Shown here: in pieces, positions 7,475 to 18,200 of the stretch
How the letters are laid out: each line of letters begins with the position of its first letter
How positions within the stretch are numbered: the stretch's first letter is position 1
Source of the DNA: Planctomyces sp. SH-PL14
GTDB taxonomy: Bacteria; Planctomycetota; Planctomycetia; Planctomycetales; Planctomycetaceae
Direction: 5' to 3'
Assembly (NCBI RefSeq): GCF_001610835.1
Contig: NZ_CP011270.1
Coordinates: forward strand, 5,536,001 to 5,600,000
DNA: 64,000 nucleotides
Program-made: the position numbers and the translations under genes
The notes under the pieces: model-generated
The model's database searches: none
Seen by the model: the letters and a program-made list of their open reading frames with translations, nothing else
Told to the model about the DNA's origin: nothing

Positions 7475-9179
7475 CGAAGCCCCTCGCGCGATCGCCGGAG
7501 ACAATCGATCCCTCGGCCGGGCTCTCGACCGCGGCGCTCTTCGGAGCCAGCCAGCTCCGGACGGCGTTCACCGTCCCCGCATCCGTAAGCCGCATGAAGC
7601 ACAGGGCCAGCACGGCGACGAGCAGGACCGTGTTGAGGACCGCCAGGGCCGTCCGGCCCATGTGGTAGCGGGAGTCCGCCTGGATCGCCTCGTAGGTCCA
7701 GCTCAGCTCATCCTCCTGCTCCATGACCTTGTAGAAGACGCTCTTCACGAACGCCTGCCGGTCGTCCTCGACCCCCGTCGCCGCAAAGTACAGCCCGCCG
7801 AACAGCAGCGCCTCGGGGTCGTCCGTGCTGCCGTACCCGTCCGAGAGGACGGCGGTCAGCTGCTCCTGGAGCTCGGACCGCATCCGGCAGAGCAGGGCAT
7901 AGAGCTTGGGATTGCCGGGCTTCATCAGCCCGTCCGACTGCGTGAAGAGATGGTACGTCCAGTCCTCGAACGCCCCGCAGGCATGACGGACGACCGCCTC
8001 GACGAGCTCCGGCTGGGGCTGCGTCCACAGGTCGTTCCCCTTGCCGAAGCGATGGGCTTTGACGGCGTCCCGCCCGAGCCGCCGCACGAGTTCGCGGAAC
8101 CCCGACTCCGTCTCCATCCCCCCCACGAGGGCCGTTACCGGGCAGCGGAGCTGAAGGCCGTCCCGCAGAAGAGTCAGGTCGCTCGCGACCGCCTGCCGGA
8201 TCTTCTCGGGCATCGGGTTCCCCGCGCCGCCGAAGGCCCGGAACGGCAGGATGCTGATGATGCCGTTCACCGGGACGTGCGGCTGGCGGGCGAGCCGCAG
8301 GAGATGGCACAGCGCGCGGACCCGATCCTCCATGAGGGCGATGTCCGCCTCTTCGAGCTCCGGCGGCGGAGCGGCGAACGAGATCTGGTCCATGACGGCG
8401 AGCGACCGCGTCGCCGCCCGGACCGCGTCGGCCTCGGGGAAGTGCATCGTTCCCCGGCCGGCACCGCCCGCCATCGCGGGGACCGGCGTGGGGGGTGACG
8501 CCAGGTACTGGCCGATGTCTCCGCCGGGGACGGCGATCGTCTTCGAGAGGCGGCCCGCGGCGCGGCGGACCGAGTCGGCGCTCGCCGGGGGGGAGAGGGT
8601 CCGGGTGATCTGCCCGACGAGCGAAACGTCCGTCAGGCACAGGAAGACGGCGTCCCGGTTGGCGTACCAGTAGAGGGGGGCCGGGGGGGCGTCGGCCGCG
8701 GGGGCGACGTCAAACTTGATGTCCGCCGACTGGATCAGCGCCTTCAGCGCGACCTCGTGCTCGAGCCCCGTCACGAGAAAGAGCGGAGTCTCGGCCAGGC
8801 GGATCCCCTTCTGCTCGAGCGTCGCCACTCCGGAGCGGAACGCCTGCTCGATATCGCGGAACCGCGGGGCGTCCCCTTCGGCCCAGCGGCGGGCGAGGTG
8901 GTAGCCGACGAACGGCAGGACCCCGGCGACCGCGACCAGCACCGCCGCGAGCCGCGGATCGCGCCAGGCAGGCGAGTCCGGAGCGAGTCCGCCGGGCCGG
9001 AGCAGCGCGACCGCCGCCGCGACCGAGAGGATTCCAAAGAGAGCCAGGAACAGCGCGACCCGCGCCGGGAGGGTCATCCCCAGCACCCGCCGGGGGGTGG
9101 CAAAAAAGCCCAGGAACCGGGAGGCCATCCACGCCGCCGGCGCCGTGAGCCGATCGATGATGGCCAGCGGTTCCCTCAT
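7461..9179 (-). CDS. IcmF/TssM-like type VI secretion membrane protein, P-loop lost
   Basis: 572 residues. Membrane segments at ~39-60, 78-95 and 510-527. The core follows the order of the IcmF/TssM cytoplasmic domain: TPLFLVTGLEHEVALKAL in the place of the Walker A loop (no GxxGxGKT), LYWYANRDAVFLCLTD for the WWFxxxAVxxDT segment, HVPVNGIISILPF for RPxNGxxxxxS, CPVTALVGGMETESGFRELV for PVYxxxTKxDxxxGF, and LLFGGLYFAATG for xFLRGxYFTS. Known TssM anchors the T6SS membrane complex in the inner membrane together with TssL and TssJ; it is normally ~1100-1200 residues, so this one lacks most of the periplasmic part. ATG 9179 overlaps the stop of the TssL-like gene as ATGA, showing translational coupling. 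Confidence 0.75.
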   Translation of the reverse strand: MREPLAIIDRLTAPAAWMASRFLGFFATPRRVLGMTLPARVALFLALFGILSVAAAVALLRPGGLAPDSPAWRDPRLAAVLVAVAGVLPFVGYHLARRWAEGDAPRFRDIEQAFRSGVATLEQKGIRLAETPLFLVTGLEHEVALKALIQSADIKFDVAPAADAPPAPLYWYANRDAVFLCLTDVSLVGQITRTLSPPASADSVRRAAGRLSKTIAVPGGDIGQYLASPPTPVPAMAGGAGRGTMHFPEADAVRAATRSLAVMDQISFAAPPPELEEADIALMEDRVRALCHLLRLARQPHVPVNGIISILPFRAFGGAGNPMPEKIRQAVASDLTLLRDGLQLRCPVTALVGGMETESGFRELVRRLGRDAVKAHRFGKGNDLWTQPQPELVEAVVRHACGAFEDWTYHLFTQSDGLMKPGNPKLYALLCRMRSELQEQLTAVLSDGYGSTDDPEALLFGGLYFAATGVEDDRQAFVKSVFYKVMEQEDELSWTYEAIQADSRYHMGRTALAVLNTVLLVAVLALCFMRLTDAGTVNAVRSWLAPKSAAVESPAEGSIVSGDRARGFDGRL

Positions 9180-9868
9180 TCGGCATCCGCCTTCGCCTCG
9201 GCGTCCGGCTCGGGCGGCGGGCCGGACTTCCCGGGCTTGCCGGCGGCGTAGGACCAGCCGAGGGTGGCGAGGACCAGCAGCAGGACGAGCGTCGTCAGTC
9301 CGTTGGCCAGGAACTGGTACTTGCTCCGCAGGGGCCGCGCGGTCTCGCCCGGCTCGGGCTTCACGGGGATCGGCGGGCGGCCCTGGCGGAGGGCCAGGCC
9401 GCTCCGGACCTGCCGGGCCCAGACCTTGATGTCGGAGGGGAGGCTGTACTGCTTGAGGGTCGAGCCGTCGCCGGGGTCGTTGCGGTAGACGCCGCGGAAG
9501 CCCAGGACGACGCAGATGTAGTAGGCTTCGAGCCCGTCCTTGAGGGAGAACTTCTGGGCCTGCTCGGCCTTCTGGAAGAAGACGGAGGGGGCCTCGGTGG
9601 TGCCGAAGAACTCGTACTCGAGGGGGTGCTGTTCCCAGTCGGCGGCGGCGGCGAAGTTCATGACCTCGTCGATCCAGGCCGCGATGGCGTACTTGGCGAG
9701 CTTCCAGTCCTCGTTGTTGGCGAGGGCGGTCTCGGCCCCCTGGAAGGCGGTGATGAGTCCGGCGCGCTCCTCGAAGATGTCGAGCTGGGCACCCTGCTCG
9801 ATGCGTTCGAGCATCCGGATGGCCCGGAGGAAGAGGGGATCGACCGCCTTTGCAAAACGGGGAGTCAT
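9176..9868 (-). CDS. DotU/TssL-like type VI secretion membrane protein
   Basis: 230 residues from ATG 9868 (AGAGA upstream; the longer open frame runs through non-coding-looking Arg/Pro sequence). Helical cytoplasmic domain with LAKYAIAAWIDEVMNFAA (the ALVDE signature of DotU at ~58-74), HPLEYEFFG, FFQKAEQ and VLGFRGVYR (the LGFxGRY signature, ~121-129), then a single C-terminal membrane helix at ~188-207 and a charged Pro-rich tail. This is the DotU/TssL plan. First gene of a three-gene minus-strand operon with the TssM-like and caspase-like genes; ATGA overlap with the next. Confidence 0.82.
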   Translation of the reverse strand: MTPRFAKAVDPLFLRAIRMLERIEQGAQLDIFEERAGLITAFQGAETALANNEDWKLAKYAIAAWIDEVMNFAAAADWEQHPLEYEFFGTTEAPSVFFQKAEQAQKFSLKDGLEAYYICVVLGFRGVYRNDPGDGSTLKQYSLPSDIKVWARQVRSGLALRQGRPPIPVKPEPGETARPLRSKYQFLANGLTTLVLLLVLATLGWSYAAGKPGKSGPPPEPDAEAKADAE

Positions 9869-10567
9869 GGGTCTCTTTCGGTGGCCGCGTCGCCCGCTGC
9901 CCTTGTCTGTCGTACCCGGTCGGCGTCCGCGGACGTGGGGATGCGGGCGGAACTCGTGTGGACGAGGTGGTAGCCCGCGACGTCCGGGGAAGGGATTTCT
10001 CCGGGGTTGCGTTGCCAGTCTAACCGGGTGTGACGGGGGTGTCAGCCGACGATTTTTCGGCGGAGAGCATTTCCCGGCGTGCCCGGCGGCGTCCGTTCCC
10101 CGGGGCCCGGCCGGGGCCCTGGCGAGGGGGACAGGGGGCCGGTGTCGTTCCCCGGGCTCCCCGTCCGCCGGAGGCCCGACCGTCGGAAACCGTGGAAAAC
10201 GGGTTGTGTCCGGTCCACGGATGTCTGGCGACATGGTTGTCGCCCTCCAGTCGGCGCGCCGGGTCGCGTTCCCTTCCCCGTGATCTCTGTGCCTCTGTGT
10301 TTCCTTCTTCCGGACGAATTCGGAAACACAGAGGCACGGAGGACACAGAGAAGAGGAGAGAGGCGGGCCGAGACCGCCGTTCCTCTACCGGGGGAAGGAT
10401 TGATCGGCCACGAAATCCCCCTCTGCCCCTTCGCCCGTCCACTCTCCCGCCCCGGAAGCGGACGAATCGGGATGCCCAGACGTCCGCCGATCTGCAAGAA
10501 TGGCGGTCGCCTGCCGGCCCCCTCACTTCCGCACTTCCCCCGCGTTCCAGACTGAGTCTGACTGCCG
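9869..10567. other. 699-bp divergent intergenic region
   Basis: Lies between the TssL-like operon (minus) and the FHA gene (plus), so it should hold both promoters. Contains a G/C-rich segment (10060-10190) and the inverted word pair at 10285-10341. Open frames on both strands here have Arg/Pro-rich translations and no family features; I see no gene. Confidence 0.6.
10285..10341. repeat. Inverted pair of CTCTGTG words
   Basis: Arms CTCTGTGCCTCTGTGTTTCC (10285-10304) and GGAAACACAGAGGCACGGAG (10322-10341), 19 of 20 positions complementary, with a 17-bp centre that includes GAATTC. Same word family as at 39755-39908. Could fold as a long hairpin. Confidence 0.85.
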
Positions 10568-11536
10568 ATGAGAATTGTCCTCGAGGTGAGAAACGGGCCG
10601 CGTTCGGGACACCGCACCTGGCTGGCGGACGGGCAGGAGCTCAAGATCGGCCGGACCGAGTGGGCGGACTTCGCCTTCCCGGACGACCGCACCATGCCGG
10701 ACGTGGGCCTCGTCCTCAAATGCGGCACCCGCGGGTGCGACGCCAAGTCCCCCTCCGACCGGCACCGCTTCCTCGTCAACGGCCAGCCGGTCCTGACCCA
10801 CACGCTCAAGGACGGCGACATCCTCCAGGTCGGGAACACGGAGTTCCTGGTCTCCGTGCCACTTGCCGGGAACGACCGCCGGATCAGCGTCCCCCTGATC
10901 TGGACCAAGGGCCCCCGCTCGAGCGCGACGATCCCAAACTTTCCCTACGAGATGCGGCGGTGCCATTCCGGCCTCGTCTGCTACCGGGCCGACGCCGCGC
11001 GGTTCCCGATCCGGGCCCTGCTGCCGATCCTGGCCCGCCGGATGATCCTGTACCTCCTGGTGAACGGGGACCTGGCGGCCGAGGAAGAGAAGCCCGGGCT
11101 GGCCGCCTACCGCGAGTTCCCGCACGACATGACCCGGCCGGACGACGTCCTGGTGGCGAACCTGCGGGTCGTGACGCCCATGGACCCGGTCGACCGGGTG
11201 GCGCTCGCCGCGCGGCTCTGGCCGTCCGGGTGCGTCACGTGCGTCCTCTCCTCCCGCGAGCCGGACCACTTCATGACGCACCTGGCGTCGAGCGCCTTCC
11301 TGCTCTCGCGGCACGAGATGCTGCTGGAGCGGCTGGAGGGGGCGACGAGCTCGGTCCTCTCCGACGCCTTCCGCGGCGTGGCGGCGGTGGTCCTGCCCGA
11401 CTCGACCGCCTCCTGGTCGATGTTCGCCGACCCGCAGCCGCGTCCCGTCTGGCAGAACCTGGGCCTCCCGACGGCGCCGCTCGGCCCGGCCAACAGCGTG
11501 AGCCGCGAGATCACCGACTCCAAGCGGTTCGGGTAG
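10568..11536 (+). CDS. FHA-domain protein, type VI-like cluster
   Basis: 322 residues. The N-terminal ~100 residues are FHA-like: LKIGRTEWADFAFPDD (GR at 28-29), a serine-containing segment in the phosphopeptide loop area, HRFLVNGQPVLTHTLKDGDILQVGNTEFLV. FHA domains bind phosphothreonine peptides. The rest (~110-322) has no clear family; LYLLVNG, CVTCVLSSREPDHFMTHLAS and VAAVVLPD recall the DUF4123 adaptors of T6SS clusters, but only loosely. It is divergent from the TssL/TssM-like operon, as Fha/TagH genes often are placed near T6SS genes, and a Ser/Thr kinase gene lies 0.7 kb downstream on the other strand. Confidence 0.8.
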   Translation: MRIVLEVRNGPRSGHRTWLADGQELKIGRTEWADFAFPDDRTMPDVGLVLKCGTRGCDAKSPSDRHRFLVNGQPVLTHTLKDGDILQVGNTEFLVSVPLAGNDRRISVPLIWTKGPRSSATIPNFPYEMRRCHSGLVCYRADAARFPIRALLPILARRMILYLLVNGDLAAEEEKPGLAAYREFPHDMTRPDDVLVANLRVVTPMDPVDRVALAARLWPSGCVTCVLSSREPDHFMTHLASSAFLLSRHEMLLERLEGATSSVLSDAFRGVAAVVLPDSTASWSMFADPQPRPVWQNLGLPTAPLGPANSVSREITDSKRFG

Positions 11537-11552
11537 CCGGGCCGGGCGGGGA

Positions 11553-11631
11553 GTTAAACACCAAGACACAAAGAAGGCACCAAGTGCACAAAGCCCGGGA
11601 GGGCGAGGCTCCAGCCGAGCCGCGGCGGTGG
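11553..11631 (+). repeat. CACCAAG word array plus GGGCGAGGCTCC unit
   Basis: TTAAACACCAAGACACAAAG and following CACCAAG words, then GGGCGAGGCTCCAGCCGAGC and CGGCGGTGG. The second unit recurs at 43678-43710. Same CACCAAG words at 36100-36328 and, inverted, at 12071-12104 and 12171-12210. Confidence 0.8.
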
Positions 11632-11663
11632 CTTCCGAGCCCGCTGTGCCCTCAGCATCTCCG

Positions 11664-11966
11664 ATGAACGAGGGCCGCGACGTGGCGTCGAATGCCGAGA
11701 TCGAGATGCGCTGGGTGGATGCCTGGGAGGCCGTGCACGACATCGTCGGCGACCGCCGCGACGTGCCGGTTCTGCTCCCGGACTACTCGGTCGTGACGGT
11801 CCCTGAGCTGCTGGGCTGGCTGCAGGACTCGGTCTATCTGGGGTACGCGGTCCGGGTTGAGGCGGGTTGGGTCGGGCACCGGCAAGGCCTCATCGCTCAT
11901 CGCACGCCACCCGACTTCGACGAAGGAAGGAGTGGGCCACAGATGAACACAGATGCACACGGATAA
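11664..11966 (+). CDS. Small protein of unknown function, C-terminus inside a repeat
   Basis: 100 residues from ATG 11664 (frame open from 11628). Acidic, protein-like composition: NAEIEMRWVDAWEAVHDIV, VPVLLPDYSVVTVPELLGWL, VYLGYAVRVEAGWVGHRQGL. No family recognised. The last ~10 codons and the stop are made of the dispersed ACACAGATNN repeat, so the original end has probably been replaced or read through. Alternatively the frame is chance, but its composition is unlike the Arg/Pro-rich shadow frames around it. Confidence 0.55.
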   Translation: MNEGRDVASNAEIEMRWVDAWEAVHDIVGDRRDVPVLLPDYSVVTVPELLGWLQDSVYLGYAVRVEAGWVGHRQGLIAHRTPPDFDEGRSGPQMNTDAHG

Positions 11967-12210
11967 GAAACGTCTCCGTGGCCTCTGCGCTCTCTGTGTT
12001 TCAAGAATCCGCCGGGGGGGCCAGAAGGCGAAGACCAGGCGACGTTCCTCCCGCCCGTCGCCCCTTCGTGTTCTTGGTGCCGTCTTTGTGTCTTTGTGTT
12101 TAACCGCCTTAAACGCTCGCCCCGCGCACGAAAACGCCCGGCGATTGCGGTCGATCGCCGGGCGTCGTTCTTCGTGTTCTTGGTGCCTTCTTCGTGTCTT
12201 GGTGTTTAAC
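11936..12210. repeat. Cluster of ACACAGAT, CTCTGTG and CTTGGTG words
   Basis: Plus-oriented GCCACAGATGAACACAGATG (11936-), inverted CTCTCTGTGTTTCAAG (~11991-12006), and inverted CTTGGTGCC...TGTGTTTAAC arrays at 12071-12104 and 12171-12210. Fills the gap between the small ORF and the 3' end of the kinase gene; no gene seen other than the hairpin at 12134. Confidence 0.8.
12134..12167 (-). terminator. Hairpin terminator of the kinase gene
   Basis: Perfect 12-bp stem ACGCCCGGCGAT / ATCGCCGGGCGT with an 8-nt loop. Read on the minus strand it is followed by TTTTCG and lies ~60 bp after the kinase stop codon. Short T-run, so moderate support. Confidence 0.65.
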
Positions 12211-12224
12211 TCTTCTTCACACCA

Positions 12225-15200
12225 CTACCGCGCGGCGATCGTCGTCCGCGCGGGGGCGTCGCCCCGAACCATGTCGCCCCGCTGCGGGTCGGTGTCCGGT
12301 TCGCTCGGCCAGAGGTTGACGTTGCCGTCGCGGCCGACGCTCACGAGGAGCCCCTTCCGCGAGACGTCGAGGGCGGTCACCGCCTCTTCGTGACGGGTCA
12401 TTTCCACGAGCTCGCGGGCATCGACGATCCCCGCCATCGTGTCGACGCGGCCGAGGCGCGGGTCCCAGACGCGGAGCGAGCGGTCGCGGCTGCCGGTCAC
12501 GAGACGCATCGTCGGGCCGGTCCCGAGGAACCCGACCGCCTGGACTTCGCGGGAGTGGCCGACGAGCCGACGCAGCGGGGCGGCGTTCGCGGCGGCGTCC
12601 GCGCTCCACAGGTAGGCGTTGCGGTCCGCGGCGACGAGAATGAACTGGCCGTCCGGCGAGAAGCGGCCCGTCACGAAGGGGACCGTTTCGCCGTTGAGCT
12701 CGGTCTTCGGCAGGCTCAGGACGCGGAGTTCCTGGCCGTTCTCGACCGACCACAGCCGGGCCGTGCCGTCATCGCCGGTGCTGAGGATCTGCGTCCCGTC
12801 CGGCGAGTAGATGACCGAGCGGATCGCTCCCTTGTGGCCGGCGAGCGAACGGACTTCCTTGAAACCCGCTCCCGCTTCCCAGGTCCACTGCTTGATCAGG
12901 CCGTCCGAGCCGGAGGTGACGAAGTGGTACACCGCGCCGGTCGCCTTGGGCGAGAAGTCGAGGCTCCAGGTCGGGCCCTTGTGGACCGTCTCCAGCTTGG
13001 CGATCGCCTTGCCGGTCTTTGCGTTCCAGAGCTTGAGCGACTGGCTGCAGTTCCCGACGATCGCGCCGTCCGCCGAGAAGGCGGCCTGCGGGACCTGGTA
13101 GTGCGGCCGGTAGCTCAGCTTCATCGAGAAGCTCTGGGCGTCCCAGCGGTAAACCTCGTGGCCGTGGATCGTAAACAGGTCCCCGCTCTTGTCCGAGAGG
13201 ACCGCCACGGGGGCCTGGAGGGCGACGGGGAAGGCCCGCTCCTTGGCGAGCTTGGCGCCCCGGTCCGAACCCGCTTCCCACGTGGCGATCGAGGCGGGCT
13301 GGTTGCCGGCCGGCTCGAGGAGGGTGTGGAACGTCAGCGATTCCGGCGCGAAACGGACCGCCCGGAAGCCGGGCTCGCCCGTCTTCGGCGTGGCGAGGAC
13401 GCGGACCGCCATCGTCTTGAGGTCGACGATCGCCAGGCCCGACGGATCGGCGACCTTGCTCCCCGGCTTGGGGGCCGGGACGACGATCACGACCGCGGCC
13501 GAGTCGTCGTCCGAGACCGCCAGGCCGTCGACGAAGCCGTCGACCTGGGCTCCGGCACCGGCGGCGAGCGTCGGTCCGGTGTACTTCCGCAGCGAGCCGT
13601 CGTCGGCGGCGATCAGGAGGTCATCGTTCGCCAGGGTCCGGATCTGGACGACGGGGGTCTTGCTGGGGGTCAGGGTGGCGGTGATTTCTCCGCTCGCCGC
13701 GTCCCACACGAAGACGACCCCCTTGTCGGTCCCGCCGTAAACCTTCTTCCCGTCGTTCGAGATCGCGAGCGACGTGATCCGCTCCGAGGCCGCCCCCTTG
13801 CCGGCGAAGTCGCGGACGAACTGGAGTTCGCCGTCGGTGATCTTCCACAGCTTGGCGAGCGACGCGGGGTCGCTGCTGCCGGTCACCATCCACTGGCCGT
13901 CGCGGGTCACCGCGAAGCCGCGGAGGTTCGTTCCGGTGCGGGCCGCCGTCGAGATCTCGCGGCAGCCGTCCGCCCCCACGTCCTTCCAGACGCGGACGAT
14001 CGAGTCCGCTCCGCCGACGATCAGGTAGTCGCCGCGGCGCTCCATGGAGAAGACCGAGAAGTCGGTCCCTTCCGCGAGGGTCGCGCCGGCCCGGAGGGCG
14101 GGCTCGTCCTCGAGGACCAGGACCGAGACCGCGCGGTTGGTTCCCGCTTCGAGCTCGACGATCCGCGACGTGTGGTCGCGGCTGGCGGTGACGAGCCGCT
14201 TCCCGGCGGCATCGAACCGGACCGAGAAGATCTCGTCGTTGGCGTGCGGGCGGATGACGTCGGCGCTCTGCTCGGCACCGGTGAACTTGAGCGTTTCGCC
14301 GGCCCGGGAGAGTTCCCAGCCGAGGAGTTCGCGGTCCTGGCCGATCGAGACCACGACCCCCTGTCCGAGGGGCGAGATCACGGCGCCGAGGACCGGCGAG
14401 CTGTGGCCGCGGAGGACATGCTGTTCCCGCTGGGCCGCGACGTCCCACACCTTGACGAGGAAGTCGTCGCCGGAGCTGACGAGCTGGCGGCCGTCCGCGC
14501 TGAAGTCGAGCGAGCGGACCGTGACGAAGTGGGCGGCCGACTCGGCGTCGGTCACCGAGACGTCGCCGAGGCGGGCGGCGTCGCTCTCTCCCTTGCCGGA
14601 GTGGAGTTCCTGGTAGGTCTCGACGAAGTCGTCCTGGGCCCGGTCCGCCTGGGCGGGACCGCGCTTCGAGAAGGCGGCCGCGACGGCGGAGCGGACGGCG
14701 TCTCCCTGGCTGACCGCCCGCAGGTCGCGGGGGGACCAGAGGAAGATCCGGCCGGTCTCGTCGGCACTGGCGATGCGGTCCCCGTCCGGCGACACGGCGA
14801 CGCTCGTCACCGGGGCGGCGTGGGCCCGGAAGTCGGTGCGGGTCACGAGGCGGTACTGTCCTTCGACCTTGTCGAGGGCCCACACCTTGACGCCGTCCGT
14901 GCGGCGGCCGGCGTAGGCGGCGGCGACGATCGTTCCCTTGTCATTCGTGACGCTCGAAAGGTCGACCACCTTGTCCGGATGCCAGGCGGTGGCGACGACC
15001 TGCGGGGCGCCCGAGTCGCCGATCTCGACGAGCCGGATCGTGCGGTCCGCACAGCCGGCGGCCAGGAGCGTCTCGCTCAGGAAGGTCGCGTCGGCGATCG
15101 TTCCATTGGTGATGGCGGCTTCGCCGAGGAGCTTGCCGTCGGCGGCGTCGCGGATCTGGAGCTGTCCTTCGGTCGTGGCGACCGCCAGGCGGGCGCCGCT

Positions 15201-18200
15201 CCGCGACGGGAGGGCGAGCGAGGCGCCGGCGACCGTCGCGACCGGACGCGCGGCGAGCGCCACGCGGCCCGAGGGGTCGACGTCGGCCCGCCGGACCTCG
15301 CCGTCATGCAGGACCACGTAGGCGGCCCGTCCGTCCGGCGAGAGCCGCACGGAGCGGGGAGTGCCGCTCGGGAGCGAGGCGCTCGAGGTGGTCGGCCGGA
15401 CTTCCCGCAGGAGCCGCTGGTATTCCCAGCCGAGCGGGATGCGGTCCCGATCCGCCTGGGCCCGGATCTCCGAGAGGACCTCGCGGGCCCGCTCGAAGTT
15501 GTTCTGCTTGATGAGAGCGAGGACGCTCTGGATCTTGGTGAGGTACTGCTCTTCTGCGGCGAGCTGGCGGGACGATTCGGCCTGCTTTTCGGCTTCCTTC
15601 TTGAGCTCTTCCGCCTTCTGCTTTTCCTGGGTGGCGAGCATCGTCGCCTGCTCGGCGGAGGCCTTGGCCTTCTCGGCCATCGCCTTTGCCATTTCGGCGT
15701 TCTTCTGGGCCGCTTCGGCCTGGGCCAGGTTCTTCGTGGCCGCGACGACGAGCATCTCGGCCTTCTTCGCGTCCGCGTCCGCCTTCTTGGCGTCTTCCGC
15801 CGCCTTGGCCGCGGCGATCGTCGCCTTCATGGTCTCGGCCTGGGCCAGCTTGGTGTCCTCAGCCGCCTTGATCTTGTCCTTGTTGGCCTGGACGAGGTCG
15901 GTCTTGGCCTTCTCGGCGTCCATCTGCGCCTGGGCCGCCTGGTTGGCGGCGAGCTTGGCCGTCTCTTCGGCCTTCTGCGCTTCCCCGAGGGCCTGCTTCT
16001 GCCGCTCGACCGCCAGCTTGGTGTCGTCGACGGCCCGCTGGGTTTCCTTCCGGGCGATCCCGGTCGCGATCTCCGCCTCTTCCTGGGCCTTCTTGGCGTC
16101 GTCGGTCTTCTTGTCGGCCAGGGCGGTTGCCTGGACGGCGTCGTTGATGAGCTTGACCGAGAGCGCCCCGCCCCCGATCAGGACGAACAGCAGCCCCAGC
16201 GACGCCCGGCGGAGCCAGACGATGCGGGACTGGCGGCTCTTCCGCTCCTGCTGGCCGAGCCGCAGCTTCTTGGCGACCGGACGGTGGGCGTCGAGCCCTT
16301 CGTCGAGGAGCGAGAGGCCGAGGTCGAAGTCTTCCTTCTTCCCCGCCTTCTCGGCGTACTGGACCCGGGCCTGGATCAGCCCCTGGCGGGCCTCGTCGTT
16401 GTCGGCCCACAGGGTGAGGGCTTCCTCGTAGCTGAAGATCGCCCGGTTGAACTTGTTGTAGTCCCCGCTCTCATTGGCCTCGTCGAGGTCGCTCTCGGCC
16501 TTGTTGACGAGCTTGATGCTCTCCGCGTGGGAGAGGTAGCCGCGGACCGCCGCCTGGAAGTGCTGGACCGAGGCGTAGCGGTCGACTGGTTCCGTCGCCA
16601 TCGCCTTGCGGGCGATCTGGATCAGCTCGTTCCCCTCATGCTTCTTGCTGACCGGGAGGATGATGTTCTGCGCCGCGTTCCGCAGGCACTCCGTGGCGTT
16701 GTTGCCGGTGTGCGGCGGGTAGCCGGTGACGATCTCGAAGAGGGCCGCCCCCAGCAGGTAGATGTCGCTCGCGGGGCCGATGCGGGTGATCGGGCCGGTC
16801 GCGAGTTCCGGGGCCATGTAGGCCGGGGACCCGCCGAGGCTCGCCGTCTGGTGGACCGTCTCGGCCTTGGCGAAGGTCGCCGTCGGGACCGCGAGCCCCC
16901 AGTCCATGAGCATGACGACGCCGAAGTCGCCGATCATGACGTTTTCAGGCTTGATGTCGCGGTGGATCACGCCGCGGGAGTGGGCGAACGCCACGGCGTC
17001 CCCCACCTTGAGCAGGATCTCGATGTTGGACTCGAGCGTCCGGGCCGCGATGTCCTTCACCCACGGCGTCCCCTCGACGATCTTCATCGAGTAGAACAGC
17101 GAGTCGTCCGAGCCGCGGGCGACGTCGTAGATCGGGACGATGTTCGGGTGGTCCAGGTGCCCGGTCACGACCGCTTCCGAGAGGAACTGGTCGCGGCGGG
17201 TCTTGAGAGTCTTGGCCAGCCGGCCGCTGCTGTGCAGCCGCTCCCGGTCGGCGTCGGTCAGGGGCTTGATGACCTTGAGCGCCACCTTGCGGTCGAGCGA
17301 CCGCTGCTCGGCGACGTAGACCGTCCCCATCCCCCCCTGGCCCAGGACCTTGACCAGGCGGTAGTCGCTGGCGACGACCGGCGCGGAGCCGATCGCCTGC
17401 ATGGTCCGCTCGCCGACGTTGAGGCGGGTCTCGGTCCCGACCGAGGCGGAGCGGCGCTGGGCCTCGTCCGGCAGGGCGAAGTCCGCCGCCTTGGCGCCGG
17501 TGATCTTCTTCCAGTGGTCGATCTCGTCTTCCGGCAGGTCGCGGGGATTGATCGAGGTCGAGGGCCCCAGGTCCGCCAGGCTCTGGTGGCTCACGAGGGT
17601 CCGGGAGAACGAGTCCGCCACCGCCGCGAAGGCGTCGGCCGCGATCGTCGCCTCGAGGTCGTCGACGGGACCGGAGACGAGGGTCTTGGAATTGAGGATG
17701 TCGAGGTCGGGATCCGAGACGACCGTCCGCGAGTTGATGAGGTCGTCATCCGACCCGGTGCCGGCGGGCGGGGCCGTCGGCGCGAAGGTCGGGAACGCCG
17801 GGGCCGGCGGGGCGCCGCCGGGGACCGTGGCCGAGCCCAGCACGGCGGCCGGCGGAGCGGCGGGGGCCGCAGGAGCGCCCGGGGCCGGCGGGGCCTTCCG
17901 GTCGATCATGTCGATGTTCGTCGCCGAGTCGATCTGGACCGAGTCCGACGGCGGGACGAGGGTCTGGCCGACTTCCGGGTTGCGGTACGGGAGGTCGTCG
18001 TCGCTGTCGAGGCCGGCGATGTTGATCATCGGCTCCGAGACGGGCGACCCGGGGGTATCGGACTCCGATGGATCGAAGACCTTCTGCTCCGGGTTGGTCG
18101 GGTTGATGACGACCGGCGCCGGGTCGGTGAAGTCGACGATCTGCGACTCGAACACCTCGGAGGCGAAGGCGTACGTCCCCTGGACCGGGTTGACCGGATC

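Noticed and set aside
9869-10234. N-terminal extension of the TssL-like gene to 10234
   Set aside because: Pro/Arg-rich translation without homology features; ATG 9868 has a ribosome site and starts at the DotU-like helix.
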